Of a stretch of DNA of 64,000 bases, positions 24,902-33,245 are shown piece after piece (position 1 is the first letter of the stretch; the number at the start of each line of letters is the position of its first letter). The DNA is taken from positions 2,337,001 through 2,401,000 of the forward strand of contig NZ_CP045420.1 in NCBI RefSeq assembly GCF_009363795.1, read 5' to 3'. The notes beneath the pieces were generated by a model, which was given only the letters and a program-made list of their open reading frames with translations, was not told where the DNA came from and did no database searches. The stretch is from Palleronia sp. THAF1. GTDB lineage: Bacteria; Pseudomonadota; Alphaproteobacteria; Rhodobacterales; Rhodobacteraceae. A program made the translations under genes and the position numbers.

Positions 24902-25774
24902 ATGGGCAGACTGGCGATCATCGGCGGATCGGGCATCTACGACATCGACGGCCTTGAAGGGGCTGAATGGCAGACGGTCGACACCCCTTGGGGCACCCCG
25001 TCCGACGCCATTCTGACGGGCACATTGGGCGGTACCGAAATGGCCTTTCTGCCCCGCCACGGACGCGGCCACGTCCACTCTCCCACCACCGTCCCCTACC
25101 GCGCCAACATCGACGCGCTGAAGCGGTTGGGAGTGACGGATGCCATCAGCGTCTCGGCCTGTGGAAGCTTCCGCGAAGAGATGGCTCCGGGCGATTTTGT
25201 CATGGTGGATCAATTCGTTGACCGCACTTTCGCACGTGAGAAGTCCTTCTTCGGAACCGGCTGCGTCGCCCATGTCTCGGTCGCGCACCCGGTCTGCGAA
25301 CGCCTACGCCAAGTCGCGCTGGATGCCGGTCGCGCCGCCGGGATCACCATGCACGACGGAGGCACCTACCTAGCGATGGAGGGACCGCAGTTTTCGACCG
25401 CCGCGGAGTCAAAGCTGTACCGCGACGTCTGGAATTGCGACGTGATCGGCATGACCAACATGCCCGAAGCCAAACTCGCCCGAGAGGCCGAAATCTGCTA
25501 CGCGAGCGTCGCCATGATCACAGACTACGACAGCTGGCACCCCGACCACGGCAGCGTCGACATCACCGACATCATCGCCACGCTGAAAGGCAACGGAGCC
25601 AAAGCCCGTGACCTTGTGACGGGGATAGCCAAAGTCCTGAAAACAGACAGGGATCCGTGCGAGCACGGCTGCGACAGGGCGTTGGAATACGCCATCATGA
25701 CCGGCCCCGACGCCCGCGATCCGGATGTCGTCGCGAAACTTGATGCCGTGGCCGGTCGGGTCTTGGGCAATTAA
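24902..25774 (+). CDS. mtnP: S-methyl-5'-thioadenosine phosphorylase
   Basis: Splits methylthioadenosine, the by-product of polyamine and homoserine-lactone synthesis, into adenine and methylthioribose-1-phosphate. The 290-residue protein starts LAIIGGSGIYDI, the phosphate-binding start of the family, then FLPRHGRGH with its conserved His, DGGTYLAMEGPQFSTAAE, and VIGMTNMPEAKLAREAEICY. The adenine could be reused by apt, the next gene. The start has AAGGAG seven bases upstream. Confidence 0.95.
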   Translation: MGRLAIIGGSGIYDIDGLEGAEWQTVDTPWGTPSDAILTGTLGGTEMAFLPRHGRGHVHSPTTVPYRANIDALKRLGVTDAISVSACGSFREEMAPGDFVMVDQFVDRTFAREKSFFGTGCVAHVSVAHPVCERLRQVALDAGRAAGITMHDGGTYLAMEGPQFSTAAESKLYRDVWNCDVIGMTNMPEAKLAREAEICYASVAMITDYDSWHPDHGSVDITDIIATLKGNGAKARDLVTGIAKVLKTDRDPCEHGCDRALEYAIMTGPDARDPDVVAKLDAVAGRVLGN

Positions 25775-25949
25775 CGGAAAGTTAGAGATTTCGGCGTAGA
25801 CCGAAGGGCGTCATGTCAGGCTCTCCACCGACCGGGCCGTGTCAGCAAGAACGGGGTTGTTCGCGCAGGCACGGCCCACCGCTTCCCCTTGGCCCCCCTG
25901 CCCCAAGGCGCTAGGTGTGCGGACGGATGCAGCCCAAAGGGACAAGGCC

Positions 25950-26501
25950 ATGACGCAGAGCAAGACGGCGCGCAAAAGCGTTCGCGACTACATCCGCACA
26001 ATTCCCGATTTCCCGGAACCGGGCATCATGTTCCGCGACGTGACGACCCTGTTCGCCGATCCGCGCGGCTTCCGCATCTGCATCGACCAGCTGCTCGATC
26101 CCTTCGCCGACCAACGCTTCGACAAGGTCGCGGCCCTGGAAGCACGCGGCTTCATCATGGGCGGGGCCATCGCGCACCAGTTGAACGTGGGCTTCGTGCC
26201 GATCCGCAAGAAGGGCAAGCTGCCCGGCGACACGCTGTCCGAAGACTACAAACTGGAGTACGGCGAGGCCACGATGGAGGTCCACAACGACGCTCTGGAA
26301 GCAGGCGAGAAGGTGCTGCTGGTCGATGACCTGCTGGCCACCGGCGGCACGGCAGAGGCAGGCGTGAAGCTGTGCGAGCGCTTGGGCGCTGAAATCGTCG
26401 GCTGCGCCTTCATCATCGACCTGCCGGATCTGGGCGGGCGCAAACGCCTTGAAGGTTTGGGCCTGCGCGTCGAAGCGCTTTGCGCGTTCGAGGGCGACTG
26501 A
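25950..26501 (+). CDS. apt: Adenine phosphoribosyltransferase
   Basis: Converts adenine and PRPP to AMP. A 183-residue protein of typical length: [20 protein letters not shown] at the N-terminus, [18 protein letters not shown] and the PRPP loop [18 protein letters not shown] 25950 follows an AAGG site and matches family length; a longer frame from 25839 adds a non-conserved extension. Placed after mtnP, it completes methylthioadenosine-to-AMP salvage. The next gene starts 8 bases after its stop. Confidence 0.95.
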   Translation: MTQSKTARKSVRDYIRTIPDFPEPGIMFRDVTTLFADPRGFRICIDQLLDPFADQRFDKVAALEARGFIMGGAIAHQLNVGFVPIRKKGKLPGDTLSEDYKLEYGEATMEVHNDALEAGEKVLLVDDLLATGGTAEAGVKLCERLGAEIVGCAFIIDLPDLGGRKRLEGLGLRVEALCAFEGD

Positions 26502-26508
26502 CACCCCC

Positions 26509-27204
26509 ATGTCCGACCGCCCCACCATCGGCTTGCTTCAATGCGGGGATGTGCGCGCTCCGCTTAGCGACACGCACGGCGATTACCCGGAACTCTATGT
26601 ACGACTTCTTGGACCGGGGTTCGATTGGCGGGTCTTCCGTGTCCACGATGGCGACATTCCGGACGATCCGACCACTTGCGACGGCTGGCTGGTCTCTGGT
26701 TCTCGCCACGGCGCCTACGAGGATCACGATTGGATCGCCCCGCTGGAAACGCTGATCCGCTCCATCCACGGCACGCGACCGCTGATCGGTATCTGTTTCG
26801 GCCACCAGATCATTGCGCAGGCCTTGGGTGGGCGGGTTCAGAAATACAGCGGCGGCTGGGCAGTTGGGCGTCGCGCCTATGATTGGGCCGGGCGCACGGT
26901 GCATCTGAACGCGTGGCATCAGGATCAGGTCGTGATGCCTCCGCCGGGGGCGACCACGATCCTGACCAACCCCTTCACCATCCACGCCGGTCTTGCCATG
27001 GGCGACACCCTGACGCTGCAACCGCACCCAGAGTTTCCGCCTGCCCTTATCGCTGACATGATCCCCGCCGTCGGGCGCGGCACCGTGCCCGACGACCTGC
27101 TAACGCAGGCCAGCGCCGATCTGCCGCTGCCGGTGGACAATGCCTTAACCGGCGACGCGCTCGCCGCCCATTTCCGAAGGACGATCCCATGGCCGACTGG
27201 CTGA
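26509..27204 (+). CDS. Class I glutamine amidotransferase-like protein
   Basis: A 231-residue GATase-1 domain protein. The nucleophile is Cys96 in IGICFGHQIIAQALGG; the His173 and Glu175 pair is in QPHPEF. These stand-alone proteins resemble GuaA-type amidotransferases and are often gamma-glutamyl hydrolases. It overlaps the next gene, a glutamine-synthetase-like ligase, by 16 bases, so a paired gamma-glutamylation/deglutamylation function (as in PuuA/PuuD) is a reasonable inference. ATG 26509 follows the apt stop closely. Confidence 0.87.
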   Translation: MSDRPTIGLLQCGDVRAPLSDTHGDYPELYVRLLGPGFDWRVFRVHDGDIPDDPTTCDGWLVSGSRHGAYEDHDWIAPLETLIRSIHGTRPLIGICFGHQIIAQALGGRVQKYSGGWAVGRRAYDWAGRTVHLNAWHQDQVVMPPPGATTILTNPFTIHAGLAMGDTLTLQPHPEFPPALIADMIPAVGRGTVPDDLLTQASADLPLPVDNALTGDALAAHFRRTIPWPTG

Positions 27205-28544
27205 CCCACGCACCGCAAGCCGCCCGCGATTATCTGGATGGGCGTGCGCCGGAAGAGATCGAGTGCATCGTCTCGGACCTGCCCGGCATCGCGCGGGGCA
27301 AGGCGATGCCCGGCCCGAAGTTCGCGCGCCAGTCCCGGTTCTTCCTGCCGCGCACGATCTTTCATCAGACGATCACCGGCGGTTGGGCCAGCGTTCCCGT
27401 GCCCGAGAGTGCCACGGAACCGGACATGATCCTGACGCCGGACTATGGGACAGCCACCGCAGCGCCTTGGACTGCCGACCGAACGCTTCAGGTCATCCAC
27501 GACATGGAGCTGCAACAGGGCGGCCCCGTCCCGGCGGCCCCGCGCAACGTGCTGAAGCGCGTCATCGCCGCCTATGCAGAGCTTGGGCTGACCCCTGTCG
27601 TCGCGCCGGAAATGGAATTCTACCTTGTCGCCCGCAACACCGATCCCGGTCAGGCCATCGTGCCGATGATCGGACGCACGGGCCGCCAAGCGGCGGCACG
27701 GCAGGCCTATTCCCTGTCGGCGGTCGATGAATATGGCCCCGTCATCGACGACATCTACGACTTCGCCGAAGCGCAGGGGTTCGAGATCGACGGCATCACC
27801 CAAGAAGGCGGCGCGGGGCAGCTGGAAATCAACCTGCGCCACGGCAACCCCATCAAGCTGGCAGACGAGGTCTTCTTCTTCAAACGTCTAATCCGCGAAG
27901 CCGCCCTGCGGCACGGGTGCTTCGCTACCTTCATGGCCAAACCGATCGAGCGTGAGCCGGGATCGTCGATGCATATCCATCACTCGGTTCTGGACGCCGA
28001 TGGCCGCAACATCTTCTCGAACGATGACGATAGCGAAAGCGACGCGTTCCGGCACTTCATCGGCGGCTTGCAGGAACACCTACCCTCGGCCCTCGCCCTT
28101 CTCGCGCCCTACGTGAACAGTTACCGCCGCTACGTGAAAGACTTTGCCGCGCCGGTGAATCTGGAATGGGGCCGCGACAACCGCACCGCTGGATTACGCA
28201 TCCCCGTAGCCGACGCGCAGGCGCGGCGGGTGGAAAATCGGATCGCGGGCATGGATTGCAATCCGTATCTGGGGATTGCAGCCTCACTGGCCTGCGGCCT
28301 ACTGGGATTGCGCAACAAGCTGGAGCCGCGCGCCGAACGGACCGGCACCGCCTACGGCGAAGAGCAAGGCGTGCCCCGCGGCCTGTTCGACGCGCTGGAG
28401 TTGTTCGACGGGGCGACCGAGTTGCACGACGTGCTCAGCCCCGAGTTCGCGCAGGTCTATTCCTTCGTAAAGCGCGAGGAATACGACGAATACCTGCAAG
28501 TGATTTCTCCGTGGGAGCGGGAGCATCTGCTGATCAACGTCTAA
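27189..28544 (+). CDS. Glutamine synthetase family ligase (gamma-glutamylpolyamine synthetase-like)
   Basis: A 451-residue GS-fold ligase. It carries MEFYLVAR, GITQEGGAGQLEINL (metal and glutamate binding), EPGSSMHIHHSVLD and NLEWGRDNRTAGLRIP, which parallel GS active-site motifs. The N-terminal part lacks the classic GlnA DGSS-like pattern and the adenylylation tyrosine loop. It fits the PuuA/GlnA3/GlnT group, which attaches glutamate to amines such as putrescine or ethanolamine. The start has AAGGA upstream inside the preceding gene. The amine substrate is unknown. Confidence 0.87.
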   Translation: MADWLTHAPQAARDYLDGRAPEEIECIVSDLPGIARGKAMPGPKFARQSRFFLPRTIFHQTITGGWASVPVPESATEPDMILTPDYGTATAAPWTADRTLQVIHDMELQQGGPVPAAPRNVLKRVIAAYAELGLTPVVAPEMEFYLVARNTDPGQAIVPMIGRTGRQAAARQAYSLSAVDEYGPVIDDIYDFAEAQGFEIDGITQEGGAGQLEINLRHGNPIKLADEVFFFKRLIREAALRHGCFATFMAKPIEREPGSSMHIHHSVLDADGRNIFSNDDDSESDAFRHFIGGLQEHLPSALALLAPYVNSYRRYVKDFAAPVNLEWGRDNRTAGLRIPVADAQARRVENRIAGMDCNPYLGIAASLACGLLGLRNKLEPRAERTGTAYGEEQGVPRGLFDALELFDGATELHDVLSPEFAQVYSFVKREEYDEYLQVISPWEREHLLINV

Positions 28545-28648
28545 GGGGGCTTCGGTGCGGTGGCGCAGGGCGGTGTGTGCGTTGCGGGCCTTGCAACGCT
28601 GCACCGCAGCGTCAAGTTAGAGCGGGTTGCCCGCCCGGAGACTCCGCC

Positions 28649-29884
28649 ATGACTAGCCCGACTGAAACCCACATGCCCCCCGGCGCGCGTGCCGCGTTGG
28701 GGCGTCGTGAATTCGTGGCTTTGGTGGCCTTCGTCATGGCGCTGAACTCGGCGGCCATCGACGTGTTCATCCCCGGTCTGCGCGACATCGCGGCAGAGTT
28801 CGGCGTGGAATCGAACGCCCGCCAGTTGGTCATCACCGCCTATGTGGTGGGCTTCGGCGCGGCGCAGTTGATCTATGGCCCCCTGGCCGACCGCTACGGG
28901 CGGCGACCCATCCTGCTGGTCGGACTTGCTATTTACCTAGCCGGGTCCGTCGCGTCGATCTTCGCCCCCAGCTTTGGCGCGCTTCTGTTCCTTCGGTTCG
29001 TGCAAGGTGTGGGGGCCGCGGCCACGCGCGTCGTCGCGACCGCCCTGGTGCGCGACCGGTTCGAAGGCGCGGCAATGGCGAATGTCATGTCGCTGATCAT
29101 GATGGTCTTCATGATCATGCCGGTTCTTGCGCCGAACCTGGGATCGCTGGTGCTGCTGTTCGCCGACTGGCACGGGCTGGGCGGTGTGATGGCACTGGTC
29201 GGGCTGATCGCGCTGGTCTGGGTCCTGCTTCGCCTACCAGAGACGCTTGCGCCCGAAAACCGCCGCCCTCTGACCGGCGCGCGGCTGGCAGAAGCGTTCC
29301 GCATCGTCGCCAGCAACAGGATTGCTGCGTTCTACACCTTGGCGCAGGCGGCATTCTTCGGTGTGCTGCTGGCCTTCGTTAACATGGCCGAACAGATCTT
29401 TACCGAGACCTATGATCTTGGCCGCGCTTTCACCCTGATCTTCGCGGTGATGGCGACCTTCATGGCCGCCTCGTCCTTCGCCAACTCGCGGCTGGTCGAG
29501 CGTCTGGGCACCCGACGGCTTAGCCACACCGCATTGGTCGCCTACCTGATCGTCGTGGCGATCCATCTGGTGCTGGCGGCCATCTACGGCGGCATCACGC
29601 CTTTCTGGATGTTCCTGATCCTGTTCTCGGCCAGCCTGTGCTGTTTCGGCTTCGTGCCGCCGAACTTCAACGCCATCGCTATGGAGCCGATGGGCCACGT
29701 CGCGGGTGTTGCTTCGGCTGTGCTCGGCGCGTCGCAAATGGTGATCGGCGGCGCTTTGGGGGCGGCCATCGCGTTCTTCTATGACGGCTCGCTTTACGCG
29801 CTGTTGGCCGGATCGGTCGGGTTGGCCGTCGTGTCGCTGGGCATGGTCGCCATCGCTGAGCGCGGGCGACTGTTCACCAGCTAG
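28649..29884 (+). CDS. Bcr/CflA-type multidrug MFS transporter
   Basis: A 411-residue, 12-segment MFS protein. The first segment has NSAAIDVFIPGLRDIA with the embedded Asp typical of the Bcr/CflA group, then GPLADRYGRRPILLVGL (motif A) and RFVQGVGAAATRVVATALVRD. Bcr/CflA pumps export bicyclomycin, chloramphenicol, sulfonamides or dipeptides. Start at ATG 28649 after CGGAG; longer in-frame versions overlap the ligase gene and lack membrane character. It could export a product of the preceding ligase pathway. Confidence 0.88.
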   Translation: MTSPTETHMPPGARAALGRREFVALVAFVMALNSAAIDVFIPGLRDIAAEFGVESNARQLVITAYVVGFGAAQLIYGPLADRYGRRPILLVGLAIYLAGSVASIFAPSFGALLFLRFVQGVGAAATRVVATALVRDRFEGAAMANVMSLIMMVFMIMPVLAPNLGSLVLLFADWHGLGGVMALVGLIALVWVLLRLPETLAPENRRPLTGARLAEAFRIVASNRIAAFYTLAQAAFFGVLLAFVNMAEQIFTETYDLGRAFTLIFAVMATFMAASSFANSRLVERLGTRRLSHTALVAYLIVVAIHLVLAAIYGGITPFWMFLILFSASLCCFGFVPPNFNAIAMEPMGHVAGVASAVLGASQMVIGGALGAAIAFFYDGSLYALLAGSVGLAVVSLGMVAIAERGRLFTS

Positions 29885-30432
29885 CCGTTCAGCTTGTTCA
29901 GCGCGTCCTGCATCTGCTTCAGCTGTTTGCGGATCTCGTCCATCTCGGTGGTGTCAGCCTTTGGCGCGTCGGCCTTCGGCTCGGGCTCGTCGCTGGTATC
30001 GGTCCCAACGGACCAGCCACCGCCGGTCATAGCCTTCAGGAAGGCTTCCTGTTGTTTCTGCATCACCTCGAAGCCCGGCACGACGGTCATCGGGGTCATC
30101 ATCTTCTGCTGGCTCTGGCGCAGCATGTCGAAGCTCATCTTCAGGAACTCCGGCACGACGGAATTCGCCTGCGTGGTGTAGGACCGCACAAGATCGGTCA
30201 GCACGTCTAGGGGCAGGACGCTTTGGCCCTTCGATTCGTTTTCGGCGACGATCTGCAGAAGATACTGGCGGGTCAGGTCATCGCCCGACTTGAGGTCGAC
30301 GATCTGCACCTCGCGGCCATCGCGGATAAAGCCCGAAATATCGTCTAGCGTCACGTAATCGCTGGTCTCCGTGTTGTAGAGACGGCGCGACGCGTAGCGT
30401 TTGATCAGAAGCGGTTTGATTGTGTCGGCCAT
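29881..30432 (-). CDS. phaR: Polyhydroxyalkanoate synthesis repressor PhaR
   Basis: Represses phasin and PHA genes and binds to PHA granules, coupling expression to polymer. The 183-residue protein has the PHB/PHA accumulation DNA-binding domain (KRYASRRLYNTETSDYVTLD) followed by an accumulation-regulator domain (LTRQYLLQIVAENES, SYTTQANSVVPEFLKMSFDM). The C-terminal tail is acidic and Pro/Ala-rich. The end overlaps the convergent MFS gene by four bases. TGC-rich sequence upstream suggests autoregulation. Confidence 0.95.
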   Translation of the reverse strand: MADTIKPLLIKRYASRRLYNTETSDYVTLDDISGFIRDGREVQIVDLKSGDDLTRQYLLQIVAENESKGQSVLPLDVLTDLVRSYTTQANSVVPEFLKMSFDMLRQSQQKMMTPMTVVPGFEVMQKQQEAFLKAMTGGGWSVGTDTSDEPEPKADAPKADTTEMDEIRKQLKQMQDALNKLNG

Positions 30433-30447
30433 AGTCTGTTCCCGGAT

Positions 30448-30480
30448 CAGCAGAATGCTGGATCACCTTGCTGCACTGCG
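30448..30480. promoter_or_regulatory. TGC-rich candidate PhaR site upstream of phaR
   Basis: Within 50 bases upstream of the phaR start are four TGC/GCA elements, including CAGCAGAATGCTGG and TTGCTGCACTGCGG. PhaR of Paracoccus is known to bind TGC-rich DNA, so this is a likely autoregulatory operator. It lies between the phaP terminator and the phaR start. Confidence 0.4.
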
Positions 30481-30487
30481 GAACAAA

Positions 30488-30520
30488 ACGCAAAAAGAAA
30501 GGGCGAGCCGAAGCTCGCCC
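30488..30520 (-). terminator. Intrinsic terminator of the phasin gene
   Basis: On the minus strand an 8-bp GC stem (GGGCGAGC / GCTCGCCC) with a TTCG tetraloop is followed by TTTCTTTTTG. It lies 53 bases after the phasin stop and upstream of phaR, so it separates phaP transcription from phaR. Confidence 0.92.
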
Positions 30521-30573
30521 AGTCACAACGCCGCCAGGGAGGAGAAGACGACGTATTCTTTAAGCTGTCGCGA

Positions 30574-31026
30574 TTACTTCGCGCCGGCGGTCTTCTTGGC
30601 GGCGGAGGAAGCCGAGTCGGTGGCCTTCTTGGCGGCGGCGGTCATGTCCTCGGACACGTCCTTGCCAGCGGCCAGCATCAGCTCGACGGTCTCCATCTGG
30701 ACCTTCTTCGCGATCTCGGCGAACTGCGCCATGGTTTCGGACGTCATCTCGGCCTGAGCGGAGGCGAAGTCGGTCATGGCCTTCGAGTAGTCGGAGGGCT
30801 CATCACGAACGACGGCGATGTCGTTGATCTTGGCCAGCGTGTCCTTGGTCCACTTCGAGGACACTTCGGTCGACTTCTCGGCGGCTTCCAGTGCGACTTT
30901 CGACATCTTCTCGCCGAAAGAGGCGTAGCTCTTGAAGCTGTCCTGCATGGCGGACATGTCCGTCGGCATCGACGCCATCATCTCTTGCATCATCTTGGTG
31001 AAGTCGGGGGTTTCGGTCTTGGCCAT
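30574..31026 (-). CDS. phaP: Phasin (PHA granule-associated protein)
   Basis: A 150-residue, Ala/Lys/Glu/Met-rich, almost entirely helical protein of the phasin_2 type (SFKSYASFGEKMSKVALEAAEKS, FASAQAEMTSETMAQFAEIA, Ala-Lys-rich tail). Phasins coat PHA granules and control their size. ATG 31026 has AGGAG upstream; a longer frame to 31221 runs through the regulatory region. It lies between phaC and phaR on the same strand and has its own terminator and probable PhaR-controlled promoter. Confidence 0.93.
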   Translation of the reverse strand: MAKTETPDFTKMMQEMMASMPTDMSAMQDSFKSYASFGEKMSKVALEAAEKSTEVSSKWTKDTLAKINDIAVVRDEPSDYSKAMTDFASAQAEMTSETMAQFAEIAKKVQMETVELMLAAGKDVSEDMTAAAKKATDSASSAAKKTAGAK

Positions 31027-31106
31027 GATAGCTCTCCTAGCTTCGGTTGCGGGTGGGGCGGTCCAGTTGCTTGGGCCGATCCCCGTGATTGCGATGACAC
31101 ACACAT

Positions 31107-31152
31107 AATGCCGCATCGCAGCATTGCAAGAGGCATTCTGCATTGCAGCATG
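31107..31152. promoter_or_regulatory. TGC-rich candidate PhaR operator upstream of phaP
   Basis: A dense run of TGC/GCA elements about 80-125 bases upstream of the phasin start, including the near-palindrome CTGCATTGCAG and GCAGCATTGCAAG. Such clustering is known for PhaR binding sites in Paracoccus phaP promoters. The local sequence is otherwise unremarkable. Regulation is inferred from motif and gene context. Confidence 0.5.
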
Positions 31153-31264
31153 AAAACTCACGCAGCCGCAGCATGGCCCGAAGAGCGCGCCAAGGCATTG
31201 ACTTGCAATATGAATCTTCAAAAATCCGCGGCAGCCTGGTACTGACAGGCAGCGCCGCTACGCG

Positions 31265-31303
31265 AAAAAGTTTCCCCTAGGGCACGCCGCAGGTGCGAAA
31301 CTT
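31265..31303 (-). terminator. Probable phaC terminator overlapping its stop codon
   Basis: On the minus strand AAGTTTC and GAAACTT form a 7-bp stem around an inner GCAC/GTGC stem, followed by CTTTTTCG. The hairpin begins inside the phaC stop codon. This would end phaC transcription just before the phaP promoter region. Confidence 0.65.
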
Positions 31304-33104
31304 ACCCGTCGGGACTTTCTGTGACGTAAGTGCCGGGCGCATCGCCCAATGTCTTGCGACCGCCGCCGGGTTTGCGCGCCTTCACCTTGTCCCCGGATCG
31401 CCCGGCCAGCCAATCGCCCCAGCGCATCCACCAGGTACCCTCGTGGAAGTCCGCAGCCGTCTGCCAGTCTTCGGGCGTGCCGGACCAATCGCCGTTCACG
31501 TAGTGCCCGTACTTCTTCTTCGACGGCGGATTGACGATGCCCGCGATGTGACCAGATTCAGACAGCACGAACGTCTTGTCGTCCGAACCCATCTTCTGAA
31601 CACCGCGGAACGACGATTTCCAGGCGGCGATGTGATCGGTCTCGCAGGCGACCGCCATCAGAGGCACGGTCACTTCGTCCAGCGTCACCGTCTCTCCGAG
31701 GATTGGAAAGCCGTCGGTCGCCAGCTTATCGCCTTGGCACAAGCCCCGCAGATACTCGACCGCCATGTCGCGCGGCAGGTTGGTGCCGTCGCCGTTCCAG
31801 TAAAGAAGATCGAAGGCGGGCGGCGCCTCCCCCAGCATGTAGTTGCGCACGGCAGGACGGTAGACGAGATCGTTGGACCGTAGGAAAGAGAACGTCCGGC
31901 TCATGTAAAGCGAGTCGAGATACCCGTTGCGCTGCACCTCTTCCTCGATCCCGTCGACGAAATCGTCGTTCAGGAAGACGCCGACCTCACCCTGATCGGA
32001 GAAATCGGTAAGCGTGGTAAAGAACGTGGCCGCGTTGACGCTGTCATCGCCGCGTTTCTTCAACAAGGCCAGCGTCATCGACAACGTGGTGCCCGCGATG
32101 CAGTAGCCAACGGCGTTCACCTTGTCTTGCTTGATGATCGTCTTGACCTGGCCGATGGCCTCCAGAAAGCCTTCCTCGACATACTGGTCCATGCCGACAT
32201 CGGCGTATTCGGCGTTCGGGTTCTTCCAGCTGACGACGAACAGGGTGAAGCCCTGATCGACGATCCAGCGGATCAGGCTGTTCTTCTCTTTGAGATCCAG
32301 AATGTAGAATTTGTTGATCCAGGGCGGGAAGATGATCAGAGGTGTCGCGTGGACCTGATCGGTCGTGGGCGCGTATTGGATCAGCTCCATCATGCGGTTG
32401 CGGAAGACAACCTTGCCCGGCGTGGTCGCGAGGTTCTCGCCCACCTTGAAGGCGTCAGGATCGGCGAGCGTGACGACAAGCTCGCCGTTGTTACGCTCCA
32501 GATCGCGCACCAGGTTCTCCAGCCCATCCACAAGGCTTTTGCCTTCGGTCTCGACCGCGCGTGCCAAGGCCTCCGGGTTGGTACCCAGGAAGTTCGTTGG
32601 ACTCATCATGTCGACGATCTGTTGACTGAAGTGCTGCAGGCGCGACTTGTCCTTGGGGTCAAGACCGTCGATGTCAGAGACGGCCCTGCTGACCAGCTCG
32701 GCGTTCATCAGGTACTGCTGCTTCAGGTAATTGAACATCGGATGGGTCTGCCAGACTTCGTTATCGAAGCGACTGTCATCCTTCACCTTTGACTCCGGTG
32801 GCGTCAGATCGCCTGCCATCAGCTTCTTCTGCGCCTCGACGTAGTGGCCAAGCGTTTTCCCCCAGTAGTCGATCTGCGTCTGCATGATCTTGGTAGGGTT
32901 ATCCATCATCTCGCGCATGAAGGCGGTGCCGGCCTTGGCGTAAAGTTCCGGCGAGGGGCCCTGTAGCGATGCGGGCACCTGCTTTTTGCGGGACATGACC
33001 GTGGCCAGCCGCTCTGACAATTGCTCCATCCGGGCGAGGTTTTGCGACATCTCTTCCGAATAATCGCCCAGCACATCAGTGCTTTTTTCTTCTGTAGTTG
33101 CCAT
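31302..33104 (-). CDS. phaC: Class I poly(3-hydroxyalkanoate) synthase
   Basis: Polymerises 3-hydroxyacyl-CoA to PHA. The 600-residue protein has the lipase-like box GYCIAG with nucleophile Cys335, and catalytic Asp490 (CETDHIAAW) and His519 (SESGHIAG). PPWINKFYILDL and the long N-terminal domain are typical of class I, which works without PhaE or PhaR subunits. Divergent from the depolymerase gene phaZ, 141 bases away; phasin and phaR follow downstream. Confidence 0.97.
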   Translation of the reverse strand: MATTEEKSTDVLGDYSEEMSQNLARMEQLSERLATVMSRKKQVPASLQGPSPELYAKAGTAFMREMMDNPTKIMQTQIDYWGKTLGHYVEAQKKLMAGDLTPPESKVKDDSRFDNEVWQTHPMFNYLKQQYLMNAELVSRAVSDIDGLDPKDKSRLQHFSQQIVDMMSPTNFLGTNPEALARAVETEGKSLVDGLENLVRDLERNNGELVVTLADPDAFKVGENLATTPGKVVFRNRMMELIQYAPTTDQVHATPLIIFPPWINKFYILDLKEKNSLIRWIVDQGFTLFVVSWKNPNAEYADVGMDQYVEEGFLEAIGQVKTIIKQDKVNAVGYCIAGTTLSMTLALLKKRGDDSVNAATFFTTLTDFSDQGEVGVFLNDDFVDGIEEEVQRNGYLDSLYMSRTFSFLRSNDLVYRPAVRNYMLGEAPPAFDLLYWNGDGTNLPRDMAVEYLRGLCQGDKLATDGFPILGETVTLDEVTVPLMAVACETDHIAAWKSSFRGVQKMGSDDKTFVLSESGHIAGIVNPPSKKKYGHYVNGDWSGTPEDWQTAADFHEGTWWMRWGDWLAGRSGDKVKARKPGGGRKTLGDAPGTYVTESPDG

Positions 33105-33121
33105 CTTAACTTCCCCTCCCT

Positions 33122-33155
33122 ACGCTGCAGGGCAGAATTTGCGCTGCGCGTGCAC
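33122..33155. promoter_or_regulatory. TGC-rich stretch in the phaC-phaZ divergent region
   Basis: Just upstream of phaC the sequence reads TACGCTGCAGGGCAG, then TTGCGCTGCGCGTGCAC, another cluster of TGC/GCA elements like those before phaP and phaR. It could be a PhaR site for phaC, phaZ or both. GC-rich DNA makes such words common, so support is modest. Confidence 0.35.
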
Positions 33156-33245
33156 AGGAACCTGAAGGGTTCCACCGGTCGTTGTAATACTAGCGGAACG
33201 GGGCGTGATGTGTAGCCCGAACGACGTGACGAGGAAGGACGAATT

